The notes under the pieces were generated by a model that did no database searches, was not told the DNA's origin, and was given only the letters and a program-made list of their open reading frames with translations. DNA of 64,000 nucleotides from NCBI GenBank assembly GCA_021014325.1, contig CM037464.1:3317127-3381126 (forward strand). Direction: 5' to 3'. Positions 1-11,859 of the stretch are shown here, piece after piece; within the stretch, counting starts at the first letter, position 1; each line of letters starts with the position of its first letter. The position numbers and the translations under genes were made by a program. The stretch is from Plazaster borealis (Eukaryota; Echinodermata; Asteroidea; Forcipulatida; Labidiasteridae).

Positions 1-524
1 CGCAATGGTATGGAACTTAGTAATAATACTTAAAGGGACACACCGGCTTCGTTGGGTTCTTTAGGCTACAAAATACACTAAAACATGACTCTAAAGGTCT
101 TCTAGGAATGGAGAAGAACAGGTGAGAAAAGAAACCATCAAATTTGGCCGTTTTTACGCATTTTTCAAAAAACGAAGGTCACGTGGGTTATCTGAACCAC
201 TTTTTTAGTTCGGATAACCCTTGTGATCTTCAGAGTTAGTTTTACTTCCAGCCGTATAAACATTAATTACTGCACCGAATTAACAAACTCTACCTGGCAA
301 GTAGATACACACATGGTGTTACCGCAAACCAAATATATAGACAAAAATACCGAACTCGAAATTTCTATTGCATCCCTCGACACACAAAATTCCGACAAAA
401 TCATTTCGTTTCCTCAAAATATTATTTAATTCGATGGAAATATAATTTTGTCTCACAAAATATTCATTTTGTGAACACAGTGTGTTTTTCTAGGTAACCA
501 AAATAGATTATTTCTAGAAAAATA

Positions 525-890
525 TGTTCACGTTCCCTTTAACACGCTTTCTTTCCCCCGTAATACGATTAAGTTCCACAGAAAAACGCTTACGTTCCCT
601 GAAGATACGCATTCATTTCCTCGAAATATGATTTTGTTTGCAAGAAATATACTTTCGTTAGCTCGAAATGAGATTTTGTTCCCTAAAAAAAGCTTTTGTT
701 TCCTCGAAATTGTCTTTGAATTTTTTGTCCGAAATATACTTTAATTCACCCGAAATATGCTTTCGCTCCCTAAAAGTACGCTTTCGTTCTCTCGCAATGA
801 AATTTTGTTCCCCAGAATTCCTCTTTCGTTCCCTCAAGATAGCTAATTTTGTTCCCTCAAGATAGCTTTCGTTCCCCTGAAGTCCAATCA
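525..890. repeat. Degenerate tandem repeat, roughly 28-base period
   Basis: Units built around CGAAATATGCTTTCGTTCCC recur about a dozen times with many substitutions. The open frames here on both strands read the same residues over and over (FRERK-like, FRSL-like), as expected from translation of a repeat rather than a gene. Confidence 0.7.
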
Positions 891-914
891 CACCAATTTG
901 TTACAGTCCTTTGT

Positions 915-1050
915 GAGGGGCGACTTTGAGAGGGGACAAGTTTGTATGTGAGTGGGCGACTTTGTAGTTAGCAATTTTGTAGTTGGCGACTTGGTAGTTG
1001 GCGACTTTGTAGGTGGCGACTTTGTAATTGGCGTCTTTGATGGGGGCGAG
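915..1050. repeat. Short tandem repeat, about 18-base unit
   Basis: The unit GGCGACTTTGTAGTT appears about six times with small changes. The lysine/serine/threonine/proline-rich reading on the minus strand is a by-product. Confidence 0.75.
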
Positions 1051-1920
1051 TTGACCGGTTTCCATGTCCGTAGTTTATACACACTTTCAGATTGATAACG
1101 TGGACTGGATCCTCATGCCTTGTCGTAGTAAAACACTTACACAAACAGAGCACCAGTCTACTTGCAACATTGTGTGACCAGCCAGACTGCTGCCAGGCCC
1201 CTGTATGTTCCCTCTACTTTTGTTGTATCTTATCTATAATGATGTAATGTATAAGCGAAGCTCGCTAAACAGCGCCGCCAGCGTTTGTACCAGCACGTTT
1301 TATTAATTTGCATAAAGCGCATTATATAATAGTATACTTTCGCTGCATTCCGTTCATTCCGTGTAGTCTTCATGGAGAGCATAGCAAAAGTACCATAAGG
1401 ACTCCTCTGCTGATTGCCAGTGATGCCACACCTTAAATTTGTGAGCTTGCATATTAATTTATGCTACAGTATAATATGGGGCCGTGCGATAGCTAGCTCC
1501 CCTGTCTGCATATTCCGCAGTATTGGAGGCATAGGTGGAGAGGCACAATTGTCTTGATAGCCTAAACAATTATGACGGTCGTTTTGTACTACATAAATTC
1601 AATCGGTGCCAATAAATTAACTTGAACTTCAGAAAAGTAAAACTCTGACTCCCTTTAATCGTGTCACATCCTGAGTAGCCCAACCAACACGGTTACAATT
1701 GCATTAGCATGTATCCCGTAAATTTGACACTTGCAACGGCTGGTAAAGCGTATACGATGACCTTTGACCGCTTTTGCTTTTGTCGGTCATTTCTCGTTAA
1801 TTACGTTATACTTTTGTATTAAAAAAAATTAAAAACCATCTATAAATAATTGTCTTTGATTCTACATGACTAAATTACGTAAACAGGTAACCGGTGTGTT
1901 CCTTTAATATAGTAGTACCC

Positions 1921-1956
1921 TGGACTCCGTTGCGTTGTATGCAACGGAGGAGTCCA
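1921..1956. repeat. Perfect-stem hairpin
   Basis: TGGACTCCGTTGC and its complement GCAACGGA(GG)AGTCCA enclose a seven-base loop. There is no T-run or gene beside it that would give it a function. Confidence 0.6.
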
Positions 1957-2309
1957 AGTACTAGCAGCCATGGAGGTAGGCCTAGGTAGCCGGTAAAAAA
2001 GAGGCATCAATCAAGTCAGGTTCTTTTTTGATCTTGCGAAATGGCTAATTGTATGCAGTTTAAGGTCACCATAAAAACATGATTCGTCTGAAGAGGGACC
2101 ATGTCAAAATACTTGCATTTTCATACGCTAAACTAAGTGTCATAAAAGTTCTCGAAAGCATGCACGCAAAGCAGTCACTTCTTGGAACCAATCAGCGTTG
2201 GTTTTCAGTACGGTACATTATTAGTTTAGTAATGAGGAATCAATACGGCACACTGCCCAAGGCAGTATTTAGTGAAAACACAAACAAGTAACACTGAAAA
2301 TAACAAAGA

Positions 2310-2650
2310 CATAAACTCAAGATGTCATCGTGTCTTCGTACAGAAAATAATCATCAAATCAAATTAATCAACATGAATATAAACAAAATATTAATGAAGA
2401 AAACACATGGCAATTTTTCCGCTGCATGTCACCAATTTATCTCCCTTAATTTAGGTCAAATTACACTGAATTATATTCTTACCTATCAAGAAGGGTTGAC
2501 CGAATACATACAGCCAGAAAACTGGCAGAACTGAACAATTCTGAAGGCTTAAGGTGACCCACAATCGCAGTGAGATGAACACAATGAACTTAGAAAAAAA
2601 TGCAAGATGTCGTCGTGTCTTCGTACAGAAAATAATGGAAAACCCCGCCA
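2310..2650. repeat. Duplicated segment
   Basis: The stretch containing CGTGTCTTCGTACAGAAAAT occurs at about 2329 and again at about 2613 with near-identical flanks, giving two direct copies about 285 bases apart. Confidence 0.65.
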
Positions 2651-2925
2651 ATAGAATTTTGCTGCGAGAGGGCGCTGTACAATAAAAAAGCTGCATGACA
2701 AGAAAGCATTACGTCACTAGAATTCTACGTCATCAAAGTAAGCACAAATGAATAGACTGTGCAAGTCTCGCCGCGCGTATCGGAACGAGAAAACGGCGTC
2801 AAGGAAGAACATTTTTTTTCTCTGAAATCAGATCTTTGTTTTAAATTATATTCAATTGTAAAATCTGAACAACAACAATACTCATTACATGTTTATAAAA
2901 TCAGTTTTAGTTTTTAAAAATAAAA

Positions 2926-5900
2926 TATGAAGCCACAACCACACGGCACGTTTGCGTGGTTATGGCATCAGACGTAATATGAAGCCACAACCACGGCACG
3001 TTTGCGTGGTTGTGGCATCATAATGTATGAAGCCACAACCACGGTACGTTTGCCTGGTTGTGGCATCAGACGTATGAAGCGACAACCACGGCACGTTTGC
3101 GTGGTTGACATGAAGCCACAACCACAGTACGTTTGCGTGGTTGTGGCATCAGACGTATGAAGCCACAACCACGGCACGTTTGCGTGGTTGTGGCATCAGA
3201 CGTATGAAGCCACAACCCCCAGTCTAAAAAGTGGTGGGGACATGTCCCCCCGTCCCCACCCATCGCCCTTGCTTCATATATATGAAGCCACAACCACGGC
3301 CGTTGCAATGTGCGTGGTTGTGGCAATGAATTGGGCTTCATACGTCTGATGCCACAACAAAACGTGAAGTGGTTGTGGCTTCATACATATGAAGCCACAA
3401 CCACGGCCGTTGCAGTGTGCGTGGTTGTGCCAAGGAATTGGGCTTCCTACGTCTGATGCCACAACCACGTAAACATGCCGTGGTTGTGGCTGCATACATG
3501 AAGCTACAACCACGGCCGTTGCAATGTGCATGGTTGTGGCAAGGAATTGGGCTTCATACGTCTGATGCCACAACAAAACGTGAGGTGGCTTGTGGCTTCA
3601 TACATATGCAGCCACAACCACGGCCGTTGCAATGTGCATGGTTGTGGCAAGGAATTGAGCTTCATACGTCTGATGCCACAACCACGTAAACGTGCCGTGG
3701 TTGTGGCTTCATCCATATTAAGCTACAACCACGGCCGTTGCAATGTGCATGGTTGTGGCAAAGAATTGGGCTTCATACGTCTGATGCCACAACCACGCAA
3801 AACGTGCCGTGGTTGTGGCTTCGTACATATGAAGCCACAACCACGGCCGTTGGCTTCATGCGTCTGATGCCACAACCACGTAAAGGTGCCGTGGTTGTGG
3901 CTTTTATGAATCCACAACCACATCCGTTGCAATGTGCGTGGTTGTGGCAAGGAATTGGACTTTATAAGTCTGATGCCACAACCACGTAAAGGTGTTTGTG
4001 GCTTCATACATATGAATCCACAACCACAGCCGTTGCAATGTGCGTGGTTGATACGCGCGAGAGTTGCACACGTATGAAGCCACAACCACTTTTACGTGGT
4101 GTTGGTTATGAGGGTTCTTCCATGGTGAGAGGGAAGGGGAGGGGAGTGTTCATCACCCTCACCCTCCCCACCCCCACAATTGTCAATCCTAACCCTCACC
4201 CCTGGGCTTCATACGTCTGATGCCACAACCACGTAAAACGTGCCGTGGTTGTGGCTTCATACATATGGAGCCACAACCACGGTCGTTGCAATGTGCGTGG
4301 TTGTGGCAAGGAATTGGGCTTCATACATCTGATGCCACAACCACGTAAACGTGCCGTGGTTGTGGCTTCATCTATATGAAGCCACAACCACGGCCGTTGT
4401 AATGTGCATGGTTGTGGCAAGGAATTAGGCTAAGCCATAACCACGGCCGTTGCAGCGTGCATGGTTGTGGCAAGGAATTAGTCTTCATACGTATGAAGCC
4501 TAATTCCTTGCCACAACCATGCACATTGCAACGGCCGTGGTTGTGGCTTTATATGTATGAAGCTACAACCACCTCACGTTTTGTTGTGGCATCAGACGTA
4601 TGAAGCCCAATTCCTTGCCACAACCATGCACATTGCAACGGCCGTGGTTGTGGCTTCATACGTATGATGCCACAACCATGCAAACGTGCCGTGGTTGTGG
4701 CTTCAACGTGTGATGCCACAACAAAACGTGAGGTGGTTGTAGCTACATACATGAAGCCACAAGCACAGCCGTTGCAATGTGCGTGGTTGTGGCAAGGAAT
4801 TGGGCTTCATACGTCTGATGCCACAACCACGTTAACGTGCCGTGGTTGTGGCAACTTCATGAAGTTGTAGGCCTCGGTTAACATGTTGCAATGTGCGTGG
4901 TTGTGGCAAGGAATTAGGCTTCATACGTCTCATGCCACAACCACGTAAACGCGCCGTGGTTGTGGCTTCATACATCCACAGCCTTTGCAATACGTCTGAT
5001 GCCACAACCACGCAAACGTGCCGTGGTTGTGGCTTCATACGTCTGATGCCACAACCACGAAAACGTGCCGTGGTTGTGGCTTCATAACGTCTGATGCCAC
5101 AACCACGCAAACGTGGCAAGTAATTAGGATTCATACGTCTGATGCCACAACCACGTAAACGTGCAGTGGTTGTGGCTTCATGAAGCCACAACCACAGCCG
5201 TTGCAATGTGCGTGGTTGTGGCAAGGAATTGGGCTTCATGTCACAACCACGTAAACGTGCCGTGGTTGTGGCTTCGTACATATGAAGCCACAACCACGGC
5301 AGTTGCAATTAGCGTGGTTGTGGCAAGGAATTGGGCTTCATACTTCTGATGCCACAACCACGTAAAGGTGCCGTGGTTGTGGCTTCATAGGTGTGTGTGT
5401 GATGGTCAGCACGCGCGCGCGTGCTGTTGCCCTGATTGGACGACCTCGCTAAATGAAAAAATGAGACTATCACAGTAAAAACTGTTTGTAATGTGTGGCA
5501 TGAAGCCACAACCACAGTACAATTGCGTGGTTGTGGCATCAGACGTATGAAGCCACAACCACGGCACGTTTGCGTGGTTGTGGCAGCAGACGTATGAAGC
5601 CACAACCAAGGCACGTTTGCGTGGTTGTGGCATCAGACGTATGAAGCCACAACCCGCACGTTTGCATGGTTGTGGCATCATAATGTATGAAGCCACAACC
5701 CGCAGTACGTTTGCGTGGTTGAGGTATCAGACGTATGAAGCCAGAACCACGGCACGTTTGCATGGTTGTGGCATCATAATGTATGAAGCCACAACCACGG
5801 TACGTTTGCGTGGTTGTGGCATTAGACGTATGAAGCCACCGTCCACGGCACGTTTGCTTGGTTGTGGCATTATAATGTATGAGGCCACAACCACGGTACG

Positions 5901-6255
5901 TTTGCGTGGTTGTGGCATCAGACGCTGAAGCCACAACCCGCACGTTTGCATTGTTGTGGCATCATAATGTGTGAAGCCACAACCGGTAGTACGTTTGCGT
6001 GGTTGTGGTATCAGACGTATGAAGCCACAACCACGGCACGTTTGCATGGTTGTGTCATCATAATGTATGAAGCCACAACCACGGTACGTTTGCGTGGTTG
6101 TGGCATCAGACGTATGAAGCCACAACCACGGCACGTTTGCTTGGTTGTGTCATCATAATGTATGAAGCAACAACCACGGTACGTTTGCGTGGTTGTGGCA
6201 TCAGACGTATGAAGCCACAACCACGGTACGTTTGCGAGGTTGTGGCATCAGACGT
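2926..6255. repeat. Hairpin satellite array (CCACAACCACG family)
   Basis: About 70 units, each an imperfect palindrome: arm GCCACAACCACG, a short loop, then CGTGGTTGTGGC, separated by spacers such as ATCAGACGTATGAA. Two loop types are seen: one with GGCACGTTTG (about 47-base unit) and one with GCCGTTGCAATGTG followed by CAAGGAATTGGGCTTC. At 3300-4490 and again near 4800-5390 the two types alternate in opposite orientations; near 4490-4660 the order flips; from 5500 to 6250 only the first type occurs. Non-satellite inserts lie at 3218-3270, 4105-4205 and 5390-5500. Open frames through the array read WLWLHTSDATTTQ-like peptides in several frames and are artefacts. Confidence 0.95.
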
Positions 6256-7130
6256 AATAATAATAATAATAATAATAATAAAACCACATATTTTATTGTG
6301 CGCATTTCACCATAAAATGTTTAAAAGCGCATTACAAAAATCTACAATATCATACAATTAGCAATGGAGTAAAACAGCAAAGACTAAAAATTACAACAAT
6401 ACACACACATTTACAAATTAGCCAAAAGCTTATTTAAAAAGAAAAGTCTTTATCTTAGTCTTAAAAACAGAAAGAGACTGATCGACTGAATATGAGAGGG
6501 TAATTCATTCCAAAGTGTCGGTGCAGCAATTGAATGACTTGTCCCCAGTGGATTTTTGCATTTTACCTTTTGGATAATTTAAGAGTAACCTGTTGTTAGA
6601 ACGCAGAGAATTGTTAGAATGGTCTTTAACATGCAACATATCAATAATGTACTTTGGAGCGAGGTCATGAAGGGCCTTGAATGTCAATAAAATAATTTTG
6701 AATTGAATACGATATTGAATAGGCAGCAAATGTAACTGATGAAGTAAGGGAGTAACATGGCTCCATCTTGGTGTACCACATACAAGCCTAGCAGCGGCAT
6801 TTTGAACTTTTTGCAGTCTAGATAATTGTGAATTCGGTAGACCATTAAATAAACTATTGCAATAATCCAGACGAACAGTTATAAAAGTGTGAACCAAAAC
6901 AATTCACGACTCTCTAGACAAATATTTCCTAATTCTTCTGATATTATGAATATGATAAAATGCAGTGGAACAAGTCTTTGAAATTTGCTTGCTCATAGTT
7001 AATTTAGAATCAAACCAGCAGCCTAAATTGCATACTTGTAAGGATGGTGAAACAGCACAATCACCCACTCTTAAATCTGATATTGTTAATTTAGATAATT
7101 GCAACTGACTACCAATAATAATACGTAATA
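6256..7130 (-). mobile_element. 5'-truncated non-LTR retrotransposon, C-terminal reverse transcriptase remnant
   Basis: The minus strand encodes the end of a CR1/L2-type reverse transcriptase: VGDCAVSPS and LGCWFD motifs, then RIRKYLSR, then RLDYCNSLFNGLP, LQKVQNAAARLV and HLLPIQYRI. The frame is broken by an in-frame TGA at 6904-6906 and by a frameshift near 6555 in a run of A residues. The element's 3' end is a (TAA)n tail, seen as 6255-6281 on the plus strand. Everything 5' of the late RT domain is missing. Satellite units lie on both sides, and ACGTAATAAT occurs at both junctions, compatible with a target-site duplication. It is dead. Confidence 0.88.
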
Positions 7131-7268
7131 ATGAAGCCACAACCACGGCACGTTTGCGTGGTTGTGACATCATTATGTATGAACCCACAACCACGGTACG
7201 TTTGCGTAGTTGTGGCATCAGACGTATGAAGCCACAACCACGGCACGTTTGCCTGGTTGTGGCATCAT
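7131..7268. repeat. Hairpin satellite, distal units
   Basis: Three more units of the CCACAACCACG satellite, of the GGCACGTTTG loop type, lie beyond the retrotransposon. They show that the retrotransposon landed inside the array rather than next to it. Confidence 0.9.
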
Positions 7269-7910
7269 ACACAAATAATGTGTTACCGGTAATTATTATT
7301 GAAGCAAAATTAAAACTATGGGACAAGGATGCTTATTTGATCTTAACCTTTCAGAATCCACTTACGTTGATTCGCAGTTTATAGAGGACGCTGACACCTC
7401 AACAACCATAGACTGCTACAAAAAAGGCTTCGCGTTGCAATTACAGCATCTGGCGATTATCATCGCACATCCAACCGGCGTTTATATAAGTTTGTGATCG
7501 GAGGTGAGCACAACTTCTTATTCTTTTGCAGCAACCGGAAGCTGAGGTCAAGTTAAATTCTCGGGTTTTCTTTGTTATATTGTTGAATTGATTTTACTTT
7601 CCTATTTTGTATCACTAAGTATTACATTCCCCAACAACATACTTATTTTTCATGGTCATAAACCACGTTAAACTAAAATAATTGACGAAACAAAATCTTG
7701 CCCACGTAAATCTCCATATGGTTGGGACCACAGTGGTCCCGGAAGTTCAAATAATGTGCGAGACTTGCACAGTCTATTGAGGGTGGGGATACCTCATCAT
7801 ATTCTTTCCCCTTTTGAGAAAAAAACTAGTCATCCTTTGATCGATAGCAACTTTTCTGAATTCAGTTATCAAGATTAAATAAATAAAAGTAAAATACGTG
7901 GTTGGTTATA

Positions 7911-8420
7911 GTGGACCAAATTAGCCAACTCAAAAATTTGGTATGCCCACAGTGTAACACTCCCCAGTCTTCAAGATTCTGGGCTAAAAAGTCAATTTTT
8001 ATTCGTAATGAAGGGTGAACATTCTTTTAAAGAGGTAGTTTACTCAACAGCATATGCAATTGTGCGTGTTATAGAAGGAACATGGCGTCTGTATAACTGT
8101 AGTTTAGTGGACCAAATTAGCCAGCTCAAAAATTTGGTATGCTCAGTATAATAGTCTTCCAGATTATGAGCAAAACAACTTATTTGTACTCATAATAAAG
8201 GGTATAAATTCTTGTAAAGAGGTGGTTTACTCGAAACCTGTTTACTCAACCGCATTGTGGGTGTTCTAGATTGAAATGCATCTGTATAAATGTGGCTAAT
8301 TAGCCACCAATTAGTGAACCAAATTAGCCAGCTCAAACATGGGTGTGCGCAGTGTAACAGTCTTCAAGATTCTGGGCTTAAATTTACACTTATTCAAACG
8401 AAAGGTAGGCCTACAAATTC
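7911..8420 (+). repeat. Tandem repeat, three copies of about 200 bases
   Basis: GTGGACCAAATTAGCCAGCT or a close variant begins copies at 7911, 8107 and 8312. Each copy continues through a similar TTTGGTATGC...CAAGATTCTGGGC stretch. The third copy is shortened. Confidence 0.8.
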
Positions 8421-8569
8421 TGTCTATAGGAATATGACATAATGCATACGGGCATATTGTCTCCTAATTGTTTGCGGCTTATTTTCTAATATTTACTGAT
8501 GTTTGTTTCTTCGTTTAATACTTTCCAATGACTTATAGCTATAAAATCTCAATGTTATCAAATACAAAT

Positions 8570-8776
8570 TATTTCAGTTTTCGTTCGAACAAAATAACGG
8601 ATTCACCGACAGAAGTGAGCCAAATGAGCCATTTTGTCACCCCCTGTACTCGCGGAATGGCCACAGCCGCGTATTCAGGAAATGAGAACACATGCAATAG
8701 CGAGGTGACAAAATGGCTCATTTGGCTCATTTCTGTCGGTGAATCCGTTATTTTATTCCAACGAAAACTGAAATAT
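8570..8776. mobile_element. Foldback DNA element, 73-base arms
   Basis: 8570-8642 and 8704-8776 are near-perfect inverted copies (CGGATTCACCGACAGAA, then GAGCCAAATGAGCC on the left arm), with a 61-base spacer. There is no transposase frame, so it is a non-autonomous MITE-like element. Confidence 0.88.
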
Positions 8777-9750
8777 TAGCTAAACTGGTGAAATTGAATT
8801 ACTCATTTTGACTGTTGAATGCTGATTCAACGGAGCATTCATTTTCATACGAAATTGAAAGAGCCGGGTGTTAAAATGAATGGATTTTTGTTGAAATTGA
8901 CCGGGAAAACCTACATTATTGTGTTTCCCCCTTTTTGTCTAAACCATTCGTCTGTGCACTTTTTTGATCTCATTTGGGGGAGGGGAGGAGGCAGGGGAGG
9001 CAAGAGTGGGGGGGGCACCCCCCCTCTGGTTATGCCACTGAGTAAATCTTATCACTCTGACCACAGAATCTTCCTTTATTCCAGGCAATTTTAAATTGCA
9101 TATTATTCCTGATATATTGACTTTTGTTTTGATTGTAAGCTCAACTTGACTAACTTTTGCTAAGGTAACCCATTTTACTAAGAAATTTAATGAATGACAA
9201 AGTATTGGCTCTTTTAAAAAAATTAATTAAGTTGTTTATCTTTTTTTTAGGGGTGGGGGGTTACAACAAAATTTAAGCAAATTATGAGAATCCTTTTTAA
9301 AAACATGCATTTTTGGAATTACTCTTTACATAAAGTAAGATAATTAAATAACACACGACAAATATTCACAGAAATATTTTATTTTATTGACTCATAATGT
9401 GAAAATAAATAAAATAGTACTCAAATTTGAGTCAGACTGAACAAATCATGATCAACAAGAAAACTTTCATGTTGTTCACAATAATTATCTAAAATGAATA
9501 CACGTACTTCTAGTTTCTAACGAGCATCACAAAAAAGTTGCAAAAATATAATGAATAAATTCCTTGATTATCAAAACGAATTAGTTCAAATTCTGAGTTA
9601 TTATTAACGTCTTATTCTGAGATGACATCCTTCTTTCAATGAGAAATTGATGAAAATGACCTCATTCTGAACAATAAAATTGAAATTTATGAGTTGCCAC
9701 AACAAAGTCTCTGATAATACATAACCTCATTCCAAAATTGTTAAATTGAG

Positions 9751-9935
9751 GGGCTGTTTGGTCATGATCAAAGCAGGCCTGTGGCTGTACATGGAATTAT
9801 GAACTCTCACCCAGTTACAGTACGCATGCGCGCACTCTCCAAGCATGATGGAGAGTAGCAGGCGCACTTGTGCAGTAACTGGGTGATAGTTCATAATTCC
9901 ATGTAAAGCCACAGACCTGCTTTGATCATGACGAG
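9751..9935. mobile_element. Foldback MITE, copy 1 (GTCATGATCAAAGCAGG family)
   Basis: Inverted arms begin GTCATGATCAAAGCAGG and include CATGGAATTATGAACT. A second, more diverged copy lies at 32515-32708 inside an ATAD2 intron, which confirms a mobile family. Confidence 0.88.
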
Positions 9936-10917
9936 TTTTGCAAGTTTTATTCTGAGTTTTAGAAACAAACGGCATAGTTTTGCAAATTATATATCTTTAG
10001 GAAACAGTACATCTATGAAAATAAGAATATTTTATAAGCCTTACACATACACTGAATAGTTGTTTATCTTTGTACGAGTTGCCGTAAACATTATCAATAA
10101 AACGTAAACAATAAATAACTATTTTTTTACTAAATATAGAATGTTCAAGTTAATTTATAAGTGTAATTGTTACCTTCATTCATAAGCACTATATCTTTGG
10201 TGTTACATAATTAAGTGAATGAGAAACTTACCACACTCTTTTGTAATGTGTAAATATTTGTTCATTTAGTCAGCTAACTTATTACAGGGCTCAATTTTAC
10301 ACTGGACCGCAGGTCCGAGGCCAGTGGTTTTAGTGTCGGGCCAGTAAACTGATGGCCGGACAAGTCCGGTGGTCTTGTGTTTTCTCAATTGAATAAGAAA
10401 ACCTCACTGCGTAATATCTTGAACAGAAACAAACTATGTACAAATATTGACTTTGAGTCTGATAAATACCTTTCAATTTTGTTGAGTAATGAAGTAAACT
10501 TAAAACCCATAAAGACAGATGAGATCAATCTTCTCTAAAATGTCTTTCTCAGAGCTTAATTGTTTAAATAAAAACATGCATATTAAACTAAGTAAGGACT
10601 CAGGAAAATTGTTCTCATTTTGATTCTTGTCTTGTACACAAATTTATGGTCCAGTAAATATATTTGAGCTACAAGCACTGCAGTCTTGTAGATTTTTCTC
10701 CCAAATTCAAGCCCTGATTATTGTCAATAAAAATACAGTAAAACCAACATTTAAATTGCCGAACAGGACAAAAAATACATGTACAAGCTTACTGTTCAAA
10801 GTTATCATGTTTAAGTTGAGGATAAAAACGGTGAGGATTGTAAATTTGGAGTATTAAACTATATTTTAAAAATATTTATAAATATAAAGTATATAACTGC
10901 ATTTAGCAACAACTCAA

Positions 10918-11400
10918 AAGTGTACTGCAGATTCTGTATTTGATCAAGGTAAAAATAGAACAATGTTGTCATGGCACTGAAAGTTCTGTATTTGATCAAA
11001 GTGAAAATAGTACAATGTTGTCATGGCACTGAATGTTCTGTATTTGATCAAAGTGAAAAATAGTACAATGTTGTCATGGCACTGAATGTTCTGTATTTGA
11101 ACAAAGTGAAAAATAGTACAATGTTGTCATGGCACTGAAAGTTCTGTATTTGATCAAAGTGAAAATAGAACAATGTTGTCATGGCACCGAATGTTGTGAA
11201 TTTAATCAAAGTGAAATAGTACAATGTTGTCATGGCACTGAATGTTCTGTATTTGATCAAAGTGAAAAATAGTGCAATGTTGTCATGGCACTGAATGTTC
11301 TGTATTTGATCAAAGTGAAAAATAGTACAATGTTGTCATGGCACTGAATGTTCTGTATTTGATCAAGGTAAAAATAGAACAATGTTGAAATGGCACTGAA
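10918..11400. repeat. Tandem repeat, about 52-54-base unit, nine copies
   Basis: The unit contains CAATGTTGTCATGGCACTGA and TTCTGTATTTGATCAAAG. Copies differ by single bases and by one-base length changes in AAAAATAG. The sequence is unrelated to the 52-base array at 42030. Confidence 0.92.
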
Positions 11401-11559
11401 TTTCTTTTTAATTTTGTTTAGTGATTTCATGAAAAATCTGATCTTTCAAAAGTAGTTTTCAAGTGCACAAATTACACAAAATGCAAATTTTGCTGAATAT
11501 TTTCAGATGAGTAACTGTGTTGAAAATTCTCTGGCCAAAGTGTCTTTAAAGAAAACTTA

Positions 11560-11700
11560 GGCCATGTTCGAATTGGCGGCTACGGCTATGGCTACGGCTG
11601 GATCGCTGCGTAATCATGCGTTAAAGTATAAGACGTCCTTTGCAACACCCTCAGCAATAGTCTTAGCCGTAGCCGTAACCGTCAATTTGTCCTTAGACCT
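11560..11700. repeat. Interspersed foldback repeat, copy 1
   Basis: GGCTACGGCTATGGC on the left faces GCCGTAGCCGTAAC on the right. A second copy is at about 20030-20160 in ATAD2 intron 2. This copy lies just downstream of the TMEM244-like stop codon and may be in its 3' UTR. Confidence 0.75.
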
Positions 11701-11716
11701 TTCTTTACTCCTGCTT

Positions 11717-11859
11717 TCATGACACGGTTCCTGTACTGAAAGAGCCTCTTTTCTTCAGATTTAGGATCTGATTAATGAGTTGACCGAAGGCAATGGTGAT
11801 GACTAGACCTGACAGGATGCAGACCCACCATTCCCAAACCAGAGGGAAACTCACATTAA
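11717..11859 (-). CDS. TMEM244-like: TMEM244-like coding exon 5 (stop)
   Basis: A TTCCCAG acceptor opens the exon. It encodes VNVSFPLVWEWW, a final helix, and a basic tail (LKKRG) ending GTVS at a TGA stop (11717-11719 on the plus strand). The 5' part of this exon with adjoining intron resembles the 84-base tandem units just upstream. Confidence 0.83.

Larger units (their letters stand above)
1..2925. other. Intergenic, AT-rich, no gene recognised
   Basis: No open frame longer than about 80 codons and none with recognisable protein features. It holds degenerate short repeats (525-890, 915-1050), a small hairpin (1921-1956) and a duplicated 55-base segment (2310-2650). Positions 300-330 carry a motif (ACACATGGTGTTACCGCAAA) that recurs at 40493-40512 and, with changes, at 52194-52213, so part of 220-430 is an interspersed repeat. 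Confidence 0.6.
7269..11716. other. Intergenic, repeats only
   Basis: No exon with recognisable protein homology on either strand. The tandem and foldback repeats are listed separately (7911-8420, 8570-8776, 9751-9935, 10918-11400, 11560-11700). Around 8970-9045 a G-rich stretch ends in GGTTATGCCACTG, like the ends of the foldback element at 49263-49631. 10280-10380 is related to the GGCCAGT-rich repeats at 20985 and 34795. The rest is AT-rich single-copy-looking sequence. Confidence 0.6.

Noticed and set aside
3066..6158. Protein-coding genes of 60-158 codons with WLWLHTSDATTTQ repeats
   Set aside because: The same bases give open frames on both strands and several frames. They are translations of the hairpin satellite.
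2926..6255. CRISPR-like array
   Set aside because: Regular palindromic repeats are present, but the spacers repeat too, there are no cas genes, and the DNA is intron-bearing eukaryotic sequence. It is a satellite.
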